Part shown: positions 17,573 to 25,328 of the stretch, piece after piece
How positions within the stretch are numbered: position 1 is the first letter of the stretch
How the letters are laid out: each line of letters starts with the position of its first letter
From: Kofleriaceae bacterium
Lineage (GTDB): Bacteria > Myxococcota_A > Polyangia > Haliangiales > Haliangiaceae
Direction: 5' to 3'
DNA length: 64,000 nt
Assembly: GCA_024762925.1 (NCBI GenBank)
Contig: JANTGM010000003.1
Span: 62,001 to 126,000 of the forward strand
The notes under the pieces: model-generated
What the model saw: only the letters and a program-made list of their open reading frames with translations
The model's database searches: none
What the model was told of the DNA's origin: nothing
Program-made: the position numbers and the translations under genes

Positions 17573-17879
17573 ACATGGGTACAAGAGCAACAATAGGGCC
17601 AGAGTTAAGCTGGCGGAATCACATGTAACGTGCGAGCGAGGCCATTCTCAAGAACCAACACGTTGTGGAGATGTCCTACAGCGAAGCGCCCACGCCTTGC
17701 ACCACCTTGGCCTGGCTGCCTGGTTCCAGGGGCCACTGGCGATTTGACATTCTCGGCGGCTTGCCTTCAGAACGATTCCTAGGCGAGCGCCCACAAGCCT
17801 CAAGAGTACCTCCCGATGATGTGCTTGAAATTCGCGTGCGATTGTCTGTGTCACTTGGCAAACACCACTCGTGTCCGCG
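17573..17879. other. Intergenic region without recognised features
   Basis: About 300 bases between two same-strand genes. It should hold the promoter of the copper-monooxygenase-like gene. No RNA gene, repeat or convincing small ORF is apparent. Confidence 0.4.
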
Positions 17880-19118
17880 CTAATTCGCGCCGAGTAGCAA
17901 ACTGGCGTTTGTGCCGCCAAAGCCAAGCGAGTTCGAAAGCGCTAGCTCGATTTTTCGATCAGTTGGCTCTAGAAGTGGCGGATAGTCCTCAAGCTCGCTG
18001 TCCAGAGGCGTTGCGCGGATTGCTGGTGCGATCCAACCTTCGTTGAGCATCCACAGCGTAAAGATTGCTTCAATCGCTCCCGCACCTGAGACCGAGTGCC
18101 CTGTGTAGCCCTTGGTCGATGAGTAGGTCACATGGCGATCGCCAAAGAGCTTTCGAATCGCGCGAACCTCGGTGACATCACCAAGCGGCGTCGAGGTCCC
18201 GTGCGTGTTGATGTAGTCAACGTCATCGGGGCTGCAGCCGGTCGTCGATAGAGCTTGGCTCATCGCTGCATAGGCGCCTTCTGATGTCGGTGCGACCATC
18301 GATCCGGTTCCGTCAGATGACATTCCAAAACCGCGAATCACTCCATGGATCTTGGCGCCTCGAGCTTCGGCATCGTCACGGCGCTCGAGAACGAGAATGC
18401 CAGTACCCTCGCCGAGGATGAAGCCCTGTCGATCCGCCGCGTAGGGGCGCGACGCTCGCTGTGGATTGTCATTGTCGCTCGAATTGAAGGCGCGCATTGC
18501 ATCAAAGCCGGCGTAGAAGTGCATGTCTAGCGTTTCGGTTCCGCCAGCAATCGCCGCTCTTGCATGGCCGCTCTGAATCATTTGCGTTGCGAGCAAAAGG
18601 TTGTACGCACCACCTGCGCACGCCGCAGTGGCAGAGAACGATGGGCCGACGCTCTTGAGAATGCTTGCGAGGTTGGCCGAGACTGTGGATGACATGAGAC
18701 GTGGAACTGACGTTGGCGCGATCTTGGTTGCCTTGCGCGTGGTCATCAGCTTGTCGTGAATTTCGCAATGAGTACCCACATCACCTGTTCCGCTGCCCAC
18801 GACGACGGCGAGGTTGCGCGTCTCGACTTTTGATTCAGCAAGTGCGATTTGGGTAGCACGAAGCGCTCGCCTGGAAGGTGGCCCCATGAATCGAGATTCT
18901 TTCTTGCTAATCCCGAGAGCCGCATCCGAGACGTCGCCATGATAGACGCCCGCAATATTGCAACGGGCTCCAAAGTCGACTGCCGGTTGCCAAACCTCAA
19001 ACGGGGCAGGCTTGCCGTATCGAACGTGGTTTCGAATCTCCGATGAGGCGTCGCCCATGTTGCAGCAAATACCGACTCCAGTGACAACGACATCTTGCGG
19101 GGATTTGCTGAACTTCAT
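17880..19118 (-). CDS. Beta-ketoacyl-ACP synthase (KAS I/II-like)
   Basis: 412 residues from the ATG at 19118; the 19 residues before it in the longer frame are Arg-rich and not family-like. The condensing-enzyme triad is intact: Cys167 in TAACAGGAYN, His306 in NTHGTSTPLGD and His341 in GYTGHSVSGAGA. Length and motifs match FabB/FabF, which elongate acyl chains by decarboxylative condensation. No acyl carrier protein, ketoreductase or other fatty-acid gene is adjacent, so it may serve a special lipid or a polyketide-like product rather than bulk synthesis. It is monocistronic as far as the window shows. Confidence 0.9.
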   Translation of the reverse strand: MKFSKSPQDVVVTGVGICCNMGDASSEIRNHVRYGKPAPFEVWQPAVDFGARCNIAGVYHGDVSDAALGISKKESRFMGPPSRRALRATQIALAESKVETRNLAVVVGSGTGDVGTHCEIHDKLMTTRKATKIAPTSVPRLMSSTVSANLASILKSVGPSFSATAACAGGAYNLLLATQMIQSGHARAAIAGGTETLDMHFYAGFDAMRAFNSSDNDNPQRASRPYAADRQGFILGEGTGILVLERRDDAEARGAKIHGVIRGFGMSSDGTGSMVAPTSEGAYAAMSQALSTTGCSPDDVDYINTHGTSTPLGDVTEVRAIRKLFGDRHVTYSSTKGYTGHSVSGAGAIEAIFTLWMLNEGWIAPAIRATPLDSELEDYPPLLEPTDRKIELALSNSLGFGGTNASLLLGAN

Positions 19119-19240
19119 GGTTTGCCTGCCCTTGGCACGCGCCTCAAAGGGCCTAGGGCGACAGTAGGGTATCATAGTGAGAGGAACGTCTGCGCACAGC
19201 GCCTACTTGTATGGTGACGCTTCACACAGCAACACCAATC

Positions 19241-19610
19241 ATGAAGAAACTCGTTCTATCCCTGTCTGCATGCTTTTGCCTTCCGCCTCGCAGTGTCCCA
19301 ACAGCAACCATTCATCGAGGCCGGTCTATGGACCCTTTCACGTGGAGAGCATTTCGAACATTGTTGTTGGCGTGTTGGACTGCACGGTGGGTACTGAGTT
19401 GGCGACAGCAACCGTGACGAGCGAAGCGTTCGGTGCTCATGTTTGTACAGCTTTGTACAGCGGAAGATGTGTGCGATGGCGACTATCTCAATCACGATGA
19501 ACAATCGAGGAATTCGGGTAAACCACGAGGACTATGCCCCACTGCAGGTCACCGCAGAGCAGGCCATCACCCGCAACGAGTACGCAATTGACGGAGGGAA
19601 CTCTCCTTAA
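19241..19610 (+). pseudogene. Possible frameshifted remnant of a small secreted protein gene
   Basis: An ATG at 19241 starts MKKLVLSLSACFCL, which is a convincing signal peptide start. That frame then becomes Arg/Trp-rich and stops at 19417. Coding-like pieces continue in other frames, for example VVGVLDCTVGTELATATVTS in one and EDVCDGDYLNHDEQS in another, and a last piece (NHEDYAPLQVTAEQAITRNE) ends near 19609. The pattern fits a decayed gene with several frameshifts. No ribosome binding site is seen. It may instead be chance; no family is recognised. Confidence 0.3.
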
Positions 19611-19749
19611 GCAAGTGGCTGGCCAGCGCTCGTTGCTCGCAGCTTCGCTCTGCTTTGCGGCACGCAAGCCGAGGTTGTTAGCTTGAAGCAATTGCCATCG
19701 TCTATCGATAGGAATACGCTATCGCCGAACCAACTCCGCGAAACGTGTC

Positions 19750-20709
19750 ATGCCATCGATTGCTCAGCTTTCCTACCTCATTGCCGTCCACAGGACCCGG
19801 CACTTTGGCCGCGCTGCCACGCAACTTGGAGTGTCTCAGCCGACGCTGAGCATGCAGATTCAGAAAGTTGAGCGTGAGCTAGGCGTGGTGATTTTTGATC
19901 GGCAGAAGAAGCCTATCGAAACAACCGACCGGGGGAGAGCCATCGTGGAGCGAGCATGGGATGTGGTGAGTGCTCATGAGAACCTGATGCGACTCGCTGA
20001 TGGGAATTTCTCCGCTCCGGCCGGGAAGTTTGGGCTAGGAATAATTCCTACCTTAGCACCGTATGTATTGCCTTGGTTCTTGCACAGCTTCTCCGAAGCC
20101 TTCCCTGCTGTGGAGCTATCCGTCTTCGAACGGCCCACCGATGAAATTCTCTCTGAGATTCTAAGTGGGCGCCTGGACGCTGCCATCTTAGCCACACCTC
20201 TGCGCGAACGTGCTATTACAGAGCGGGTCCTATTCTACGATCCATTTTATTTGTACTGTCATCGCGAGGATCCATTGCTTGATGCTGACGTTGTCGAGGT
20301 TGAAGACTTGGACCCTCGCAAGCTGTGGCTTCTTGACGATGCTCATTGCTTTCGAGCTCAGGTCGTGAACTTCTGCGGTATGCAGGAGCGTGCTCATCTT
20401 GGTTCGATTCGCTTTGCGGGTGGTAGCTTCGAAACCATTCGACATCTCATTGATGCATCCGAGGGGTACACGCTAATTCCCGAGACCTATGCTCGAACGC
20501 TTTCTCGAACCGTGCGACAGCGTTGCGTTCGACCATTTGAAACGCGTACGCCAACGCGCGAAGTAAGCTTGGTGCACCATCACAAATCCTGGAAGCTGGA
20601 CATCACAGACGCACTGAGAACGTCGGTTGAGAAGACCACTCCCCGCCCCCTCAGACTGGTAGGACCCGAGGGCGAAATTCTCCCAATACGCCAAGCTACA
20701 GGGGCCTAG
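19750..20709 (+). CDS. oxyR: OxyR-type LysR family peroxide sensor
   Basis: 319 residues. The N-terminal winged helix (IAQLSYLIAVHRTRHFGRAA, then VSQPTLSMQI) and effector domain are typical LysR. The decisive mark is HCFRAQVVNFCG: Cys200 and Cys209 are spaced exactly like Cys199 and Cys208 of Escherichia coli OxyR, in a matching context. These form the disulfide switch that senses hydrogen peroxide. The protein should bind promoter DNA as a tetramer and activate peroxide defence genes. No catalase, peroxiredoxin or thioredoxin gene is adjacent, so its targets lie elsewhere. Confidence 0.9.
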   Translation: MPSIAQLSYLIAVHRTRHFGRAATQLGVSQPTLSMQIQKVERELGVVIFDRQKKPIETTDRGRAIVERAWDVVSAHENLMRLADGNFSAPAGKFGLGIIPTLAPYVLPWFLHSFSEAFPAVELSVFERPTDEILSEILSGRLDAAILATPLRERAITERVLFYDPFYLYCHREDPLLDADVVEVEDLDPRKLWLLDDAHCFRAQVVNFCGMQERAHLGSIRFAGGSFETIRHLIDASEGYTLIPETYARTLSRTVRQRCVRPFETRTPTREVSLVHHHKSWKLDITDALRTSVEKTTPRPLRLVGPEGEILPIRQATGA

Positions 20710-20784
20710 AGGCCAAAAGCAGCGCTTGACTCAGGGCGGGGAACCGGGATGATAGGCTTCCACAAACCAAGCTGGAGTACGACA

Positions 20785-22080
20785 ATGAATCGCACCATTA
20801 AAATCTCATCCTTGCTTTCTCTCCTGCTTGTCGCAGCTGCCTGTGGCAATGATGACAACAACGGAATCGACTCTGGCAGTGTTGTCTACGATGCACAGCA
20901 AGGCATCGATGCGGCGATTGTCGATGCTGGCTCGCCCGACGCTGAGCCGGGGCCTGATGCCTTTGTGGCGAGTTGCACACCCACACCCGGTACGGCTGTG
21001 AGTGCCGACCTCATCGCGAGTGGCATGGATCGGCCAGTGTATCTCACCGCGCCCGCGGGTGATGCCCGCTTCTTCGTCGTAGAGCAACCCGGCGTGATTC
21101 AGTTGTTCATCGACGACACCATGCAAAAGACGCCGTTCTTGGATATCCGAGCGCTGGTTCGCGACACCGGAAACGAACAAGGGCTCCTGGGACTCGCGTT
21201 CCACCCCAACTACGCAACCAATGGTCGGTTCTATGTGAACTACACGGCCGCATCACCAAGTGGTGACACAGTGATTGCGGAGTACACGGTGAGCGCCGAC
21301 ACCAACGTGGCGGATCCAGCGAGCGCTCGCATCATCCTGCAAATTGACCAGCCTTTTGGAAACCACAACGGTGGCATGATCGACTTTGGTCCAGATGGCT
21401 ACCTCTACATTGGTGTTGGAGATGGCGGTTCCGGAGGCGACCCTCTTCAGCACGGGCAAAACACAGCAACGCTTCTCGGATCGATGTTGCGTATTGACGT
21501 GGACGACACGTCAGAGGGGCAGTACGGCATTCCCACTGACAACCCGTTTGCAAACAGCCCGAATGGTGCCCTCGATCCACGACCTGAGATTTGGGCTTCT
21601 GGCTTGCGAAACCCGTGGCGCTTTAGCTTCGACCGCAGCAACGGTGATCTTTACATTGGCGATGTGGGCCAGAATGCCCTTGAGGAAATTGATGTGCAAC
21701 TCGCGAACTCGACGGGTGGTGAGAACTACGGGTGGCGCACAATGGAAGGAGCAAGCTGCTTTAATCCATCCATTGGTTGTGACCAAACCGGGCTCGTGCT
21801 TCCCGTTGCGGACTACTCTCACAATGATGGCAGTTGTTCGGTCACAGGTGGCTATGTTTATCGAGGGCAATGCATGCCGGACATGGTCGGCAAATACTTG
21901 CTTGCCGACTTCTGCACCAACGTTGTTTCAACACTTACCTTTCCCACGAACAACACGCTCGAAACGCTCTCCAATTCGCTTGGCTCGAACATCACATCAT
22001 TCGGACAGGATTCGGCTGGTGAGCTTTATGTACTCACCCTTGGTGGCATCGTTTCGCGGATCGTGATCGCACCGCAGTAG
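20785..22080 (+). CDS. PQQ-type glucose/sorbosone dehydrogenase-like lipoprotein
   Basis: About 431 residues from the ATG at 20785, chosen because GGAG lies eight bases upstream and a leader with lipobox VAAAC follows. An Asp-rich spacer precedes the six-bladed beta-propeller. Family marks include SGMDRPVYLTAPAGDARFFVVEQ, DTGNEQGLLGLAFHPNY, FGNHNGGMIDFGPDGYLYIGVGDGG, ASGLRNPWRFSFD and GDVGQNALEEID. This matches the soluble quinoprotein glucose dehydrogenase / GSDH family that oxidises sugars with PQQ and calcium. No PQQ biosynthesis gene is in the window. It ends three bases before the convergent acetyltransferase stop. Confidence 0.9.
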   Translation: MNRTIKISSLLSLLLVAAACGNDDNNGIDSGSVVYDAQQGIDAAIVDAGSPDAEPGPDAFVASCTPTPGTAVSADLIASGMDRPVYLTAPAGDARFFVVEQPGVIQLFIDDTMQKTPFLDIRALVRDTGNEQGLLGLAFHPNYATNGRFYVNYTAASPSGDTVIAEYTVSADTNVADPASARIILQIDQPFGNHNGGMIDFGPDGYLYIGVGDGGSGGDPLQHGQNTATLLGSMLRIDVDDTSEGQYGIPTDNPFANSPNGALDPRPEIWASGLRNPWRFSFDRSNGDLYIGDVGQNALEEIDVQLANSTGGENYGWRTMEGASCFNPSIGCDQTGLVLPVADYSHNDGSCSVTGGYVYRGQCMPDMVGKYLLADFCTNVVSTLTFPTNNTLETLSNSLGSNITSFGQDSAGELYVLTLGGIVSRIVIAPQ

Positions 22081-22083
22081 CAA

Positions 22084-22659
22084 CTAGGTTTCAACCCAAT
22101 TGTCGTTGGTGAGTGAGGTGAGGACGTGATCTTGCCAACGGCCGTTGATTCGCAGGTAGTTCTTGGCAAGGCCCTCCTCCTCAAATCCCAAGCGCCTAAG
22201 TAGCGAGCCACTGCGCACATTGCTCGGCATGTAGTTCGCCATGATGCGATGCAGGTTCTGCGGCCCAAACATGTAGGGAATGAGGGTGCGAAGCGCTTCT
22301 TCCATGAGTCCCTTGCCAACGAAGCGTTTGTCGAGACCATAACCGAGATAGGCTGCTTGCATGGGGCCACGCTGAATGGCACTGAAGGCGCACTTGCCAA
22401 GAATTCTCGGTTCGGCGTCATCGAGGCTGTATAGTAGCCGGTGCACCGAGATGCCAAGCTTCTCTGCACTCTCAAGTTCCGCGACTTTGTCGGACCAGAA
22501 TTGTTCTGTGTAGTAGGAATCGTCGTTTGCAGGGCCACTCTCGGAGAAGTGCTCGCGATTGAAGGAGACGTACTTGGCCAATCTCGGCACATCGGCTGGT
22601 GTTAGCGCTCGCAGTGACAAGCGTGCGGACTGCAGTATCTTAGGGTCGGTCTTTGTCAT
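22084..22659 (-). CDS. GNAT-family N-acetyltransferase (RimJ/RimL-like)
   Basis: 191 residues starting LQSARLSLRALTPADVPRLAK after a short lead, the usual opening of RimJ-type transferases. The acetyl-CoA loop region reads YLGYGLDKRFVGKGLMEEALR, and the C-terminal RLGFEEEGLAKNYLRINGRWQDH matches the family. It transfers acetyl groups to an amino group, probably on a protein N-terminus or small molecule. Its ATG overlaps the stop of the upstream NTF2-like gene as ATGA, implying translational coupling. Confidence 0.9.
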   Translation of the reverse strand: MTKTDPKILQSARLSLRALTPADVPRLAKYVSFNREHFSESGPANDDSYYTEQFWSDKVAELESAEKLGISVHRLLYSLDDAEPRILGKCAFSAIQRGPMQAAYLGYGLDKRFVGKGLMEEALRTLIPYMFGPQNLHRIMANYMPSNVRSGSLLRRLGFEEEGLAKNYLRINGRWQDHVLTSLTNDNWVET

Positions 22660-23123
22660 GACTGCGGATCAGATGATGTGTGATCATGAACGATTCGCCA
22701 GCCTTCGGGGCGTCGCTCGAAGACGATCGTGAAGACGCCACTCGCTGGCTCCGGCAAATCTGCAAGCGACCATCGCCCGAGCATAACCGCACCATCTGCT
22801 CCCAAAGACTTCAGGTCGATGACCTCAAAAGCCAGTGTGCCCATCGTGCTTGAGTTGGTGCCGTAGCGTTCCAAGTACCGGTCGTGCGTCGCTTGCCAGC
22901 CCCGGCGAATCTGTGCGCCTGAGGTGAAGACAAGTTCTTCATTGTGAGCATAGCCCTCCATGAACGCCGAGATATCTCCACGATTCCATGCGACGCGTTG
23001 TTCATCGAGCAAGGTCGTGATGGCGTTGCGATCTGATGTGCGAAACGTTGGGGTCACGGAGGCGCAGGATAGCGCCAATGCGACGAGCGCGCAGGGTAGG
23101 GCTTGGAGAAAGCGCTTGGTCAT
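22656..23123 (-). CDS. NTF2-like / DUF4440-type lipoprotein
   Basis: 155 residues. A leader ending in lipobox ALALSC is followed by ITTLLDEQRVAWNRGDISAFMEGY and later GWQATHDRYLERYG, typical of the SnoaL/DUF4440 cone fold. The family includes small-molecule binding proteins and enzymes of varied function; nothing here fixes a reaction. The lipid anchor places it in the envelope. The four-base overlap with the acetyltransferase suggests the two are expressed together. Confidence 0.85.
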   Translation of the reverse strand: MTKRFLQALPCALVALALSCASVTPTFRTSDRNAITTLLDEQRVAWNRGDISAFMEGYAHNEELVFTSGAQIRRGWQATHDRYLERYGTNSSTMGTLAFEVIDLKSLGADGAVMLGRWSLADLPEPASGVFTIVFERRPEGWRIVHDHTSSDPQS

Positions 23124-23150
23124 GGTGGCGGCATCATACGCGTGCTTGCG

Positions 23151-24668
23151 CTACCTCGGTCGAAGTTCATACGCTTCTTTGATGAGACCTGCATGCGCCA
23201 GCTCATAGCCTGCAGTAAAGTGTGGCTGATGGTACTCGGTGGCCCGTGGATGGTCTTGAGGCCTAAGCACGCTAAGGCGCGTTGTGCAGGCTTCGGACCA
23301 TGATGAAGGCCAGTCTAGCTTGCTGGAACGGTGGTGGCAGATGCCATAGGCTGCGACCGAGAGGTCGAGTAGCGGAGCCGACTTGGATTCGAGTTGCTGG
23401 CAGGATTGCTGCTTTTTCAAGGCATCACGACGGATGCGCGCCGGGAGCGGAAATTGCCGAATGAGTGTTGAGAGTTCTTCGGAGACAAGACCAACGCGGC
23501 CCGCTGCCGCTATCGACCATTCCACGCGCTTCGCATTGCGGAGGCTTTCATAGCGTTTTAGCAGTTGCGCTGCGCCTTCCGTCTTCGCGGTGATCCAACC
23601 GCCAAGCCAGCGATTCCAGCGCTCTCGAACGTCGGCCCGAGTCCCAAGTGAGTGGCGTGGCACTCTGGCTCGTAGAAACGTTTCCAGTTCATCGTCGGCG
23701 AGCCGAAATTGTGCGGCTCCTAGCCAATGCGTTGCCTCATCGATTGTTTTATCGTTGGCGGTTTCTGCGGACGCTAGCGCACCTTGTTGGCCAAGACGAA
23801 TGGCATTGCGGAAGTTCTGTCGGGCTTGCTGTGCAAGGCGGGGCGTCCGGGGGATGACTCTCAGCTTGCTCACGGCTCCATCGCCACACGTCGAGGACGC
23901 ATTCGCTGCTGAGACCTTACGCAGACAGAGGCCGTGTTGTGAACTCTGTGGGCAGCTCGCCTTCCACAAGAGGGAGCCAAGCCTTGCGTTTGCGATGAGG
24001 CGTTGACTGCGGGATTTTGCCGACGTGCTGGCTAAGAATTGTTCGTATGTGCGCTGAGCGTCTTGGAATTGACCGAGTTCTTCGTAGATGTAGGCACTTT
24101 GCAGCTTGGCGGAGGCTGCCATCTTGCGGTCTCTTCTCCCATAGAACCGAATTAGCCTCTCTAGATGCAAGATCGCCTTCTCATGGTGTCCTAGCGCCAG
24201 GCGGAACCTCACCGCAGTCATCAGAGCGTTCTTTGCCTCTTTCTCTCCGGCATAGCGCTTGGCGAAGCGTTCATAGGCCGATGCGCTCTGCTCGTAGTAT
24301 GCGATGTTGCTCAAGAGAGTGGCCATGCGCAGAAGACTGCGAGAGGCCAAGCGTGAGTGAGGAAACCTGGTCTCAATGAGAAGCAGACTTCGGATCGCCT
24401 CTCCTGGTAGTAGCGCTGCCTCATAGCAAATCGCTGCATTGTAGATGACTTCATCAATTCTGGCACTCTGTGGATGGCGCTCATACGCAGTGAGGTAGGC
24501 CTGAGCGCAGGCTGCGAACTGGCCATTTTTCTCCAGCCTTTCTGCGCGCTCGCGGAGCATAGCGATCTCGAGCCGAGCGGTCTGCTCGTTGCTCTGTGCC
24601 AGAGCACTCGCTTGGTACCCAACGCCAGCGAGAAGACAGAGAATGAGTCGCACCATCCGCGTAGTCAT
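23151..24668 (-). CDS. Periplasmic TPR-repeat protein
   Basis: About 505 residues from the ATG at 24668; the longer reading to 24752 has no leader at its start. A signal peptide (MVRLILCLLAGVGYQASALAQ) is followed by tetratricopeptide units such as AACAQAYLTAYERHPQSARI, NAAICYEAALLPGEAIRSLL and EQSASAYERFAKRYAGEKEA over residues ~30-230. The second half is helical without clear repeats. The domain order resembles YbgF/BamD-type or gliding-motility-related TPR proteins of Myxococcota. Partner proteins cannot be named. The divergent neighbour is the YaeQ gene. Confidence 0.8.
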   Translation of the reverse strand: MTTRMVRLILCLLAGVGYQASALAQSNEQTARLEIAMLRERAERLEKNGQFAACAQAYLTAYERHPQSARIDEVIYNAAICYEAALLPGEAIRSLLLIETRFPHSRLASRSLLRMATLLSNIAYYEQSASAYERFAKRYAGEKEAKNALMTAVRFRLALGHHEKAILHLERLIRFYGRRDRKMAASAKLQSAYIYEELGQFQDAQRTYEQFLASTSAKSRSQRLIANARLGSLLWKASCPQSSQHGLCLRKVSAANASSTCGDGAVSKLRVIPRTPRLAQQARQNFRNAIRLGQQGALASAETANDKTIDEATHWLGAAQFRLADDELETFLRARVPRHSLGTRADVRERWNRWLGGWITAKTEGAAQLLKRYESLRNAKRVEWSIAAAGRVGLVSEELSTLIRQFPLPARIRRDALKKQQSCQQLESKSAPLLDLSVAAYGICHHRSSKLDWPSSWSEACTTRLSVLRPQDHPRATEYHQPHFTAGYELAHAGLIKEAYELRPR

Positions 24669-24767
24669 GCTCCTGAGACACCCTTGCGAAAGAAAGGTTG
24701 CGATATTCCATGGTGCTGCGCGGATTGACGCTTTGCATTGCTTGCGGTCCAATGCTGGCAGGACCTG

Positions 24768-25328
24768 GTGGCAAAGACTTCAACACTCTATCGCTTTCAA
24801 ATCGAGCTCTCAGACATCGATCGGGGCATCTACGAGACCCTGGATTTTCGGGTTGCTTGTCATCCGTCGGAGGACGCAGCGCGACTCGCTGTGCGGGTGC
24901 TCGCTCGGGTTATGGCCCACGAGGAGCGCCTAGAGTTTGGGCGTGGCCTATCGACGACCGAGGATGCTGCGCTTTGGGCCCGCTCGCTGCAGGGCGAAGT
25001 TGAAACCTGGATTGACGTTGGTTGCCCAAGCGCGGAGCGGCTTCATCGTGCGAGCAAGGCAGCAAATCGGGTGCGAGTCTTCACCACCAAAGGCAAAGCC
25101 ATGCTGCGAAAGGAATGGTCGAGTCAACCAATTCACGACAGTCGTGAAATCGAAGTCGTGCGCCTTTCACCAGAGTTTGTGGACAGCCTCACGACGCTTC
25201 TCGAACGCAACGTGCAGTGGTATGTGACGCTAAATGACGGGGCTATCACTGTTACAGATGGAGAGCAGAGCTTCGATACGACTGCTGAGCACACCAGTGT
25301 CGCGGCGGTGATATCCGCAGACTCCTAA
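24768..25328 (+). CDS. YaeQ family protein
   Basis: 186 residues starting at a GTG with AGGA about five bases upstream; this start gives VAKTSTLYRFQIELSDIDRG, the expected family opening. The segment ERLEFGRGLSTTEDAALWAR and the following EVETWIDVGCPSAERLHRASKAANRV match YaeQ, a small protein with a PD-(D/E)XK nuclease-like fold whose role is not firmly established. It ends four bases before the convergent helicase stop, so the two 3' ends overlap. Confidence 0.88.
   Translation: MAKTSTLYRFQIELSDIDRGIYETLDFRVACHPSEDAARLAVRVLARVMAHEERLEFGRGLSTTEDAALWARSLQGEVETWIDVGCPSAERLHRASKAANRVRVFTTKGKAMLRKEWSSQPIHDSREIEVVRLSPEFVDSLTTLLERNVQWYVTLNDGAITVTDGEQSFDTTAEHTSVAAVISADS

Noticed and set aside
17648-17926. 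92-codon minus-strand ORF in the gap before the ketoacyl synthase stop
   Set aside because: Overlaps the synthase end out of frame and has no leader or motif.
20703-20714. Palindrome ggcctagaggcc at the oxyR stop codon as a terminator
   Set aside because: The loop would be two bases, too small to form, and no T-run follows.
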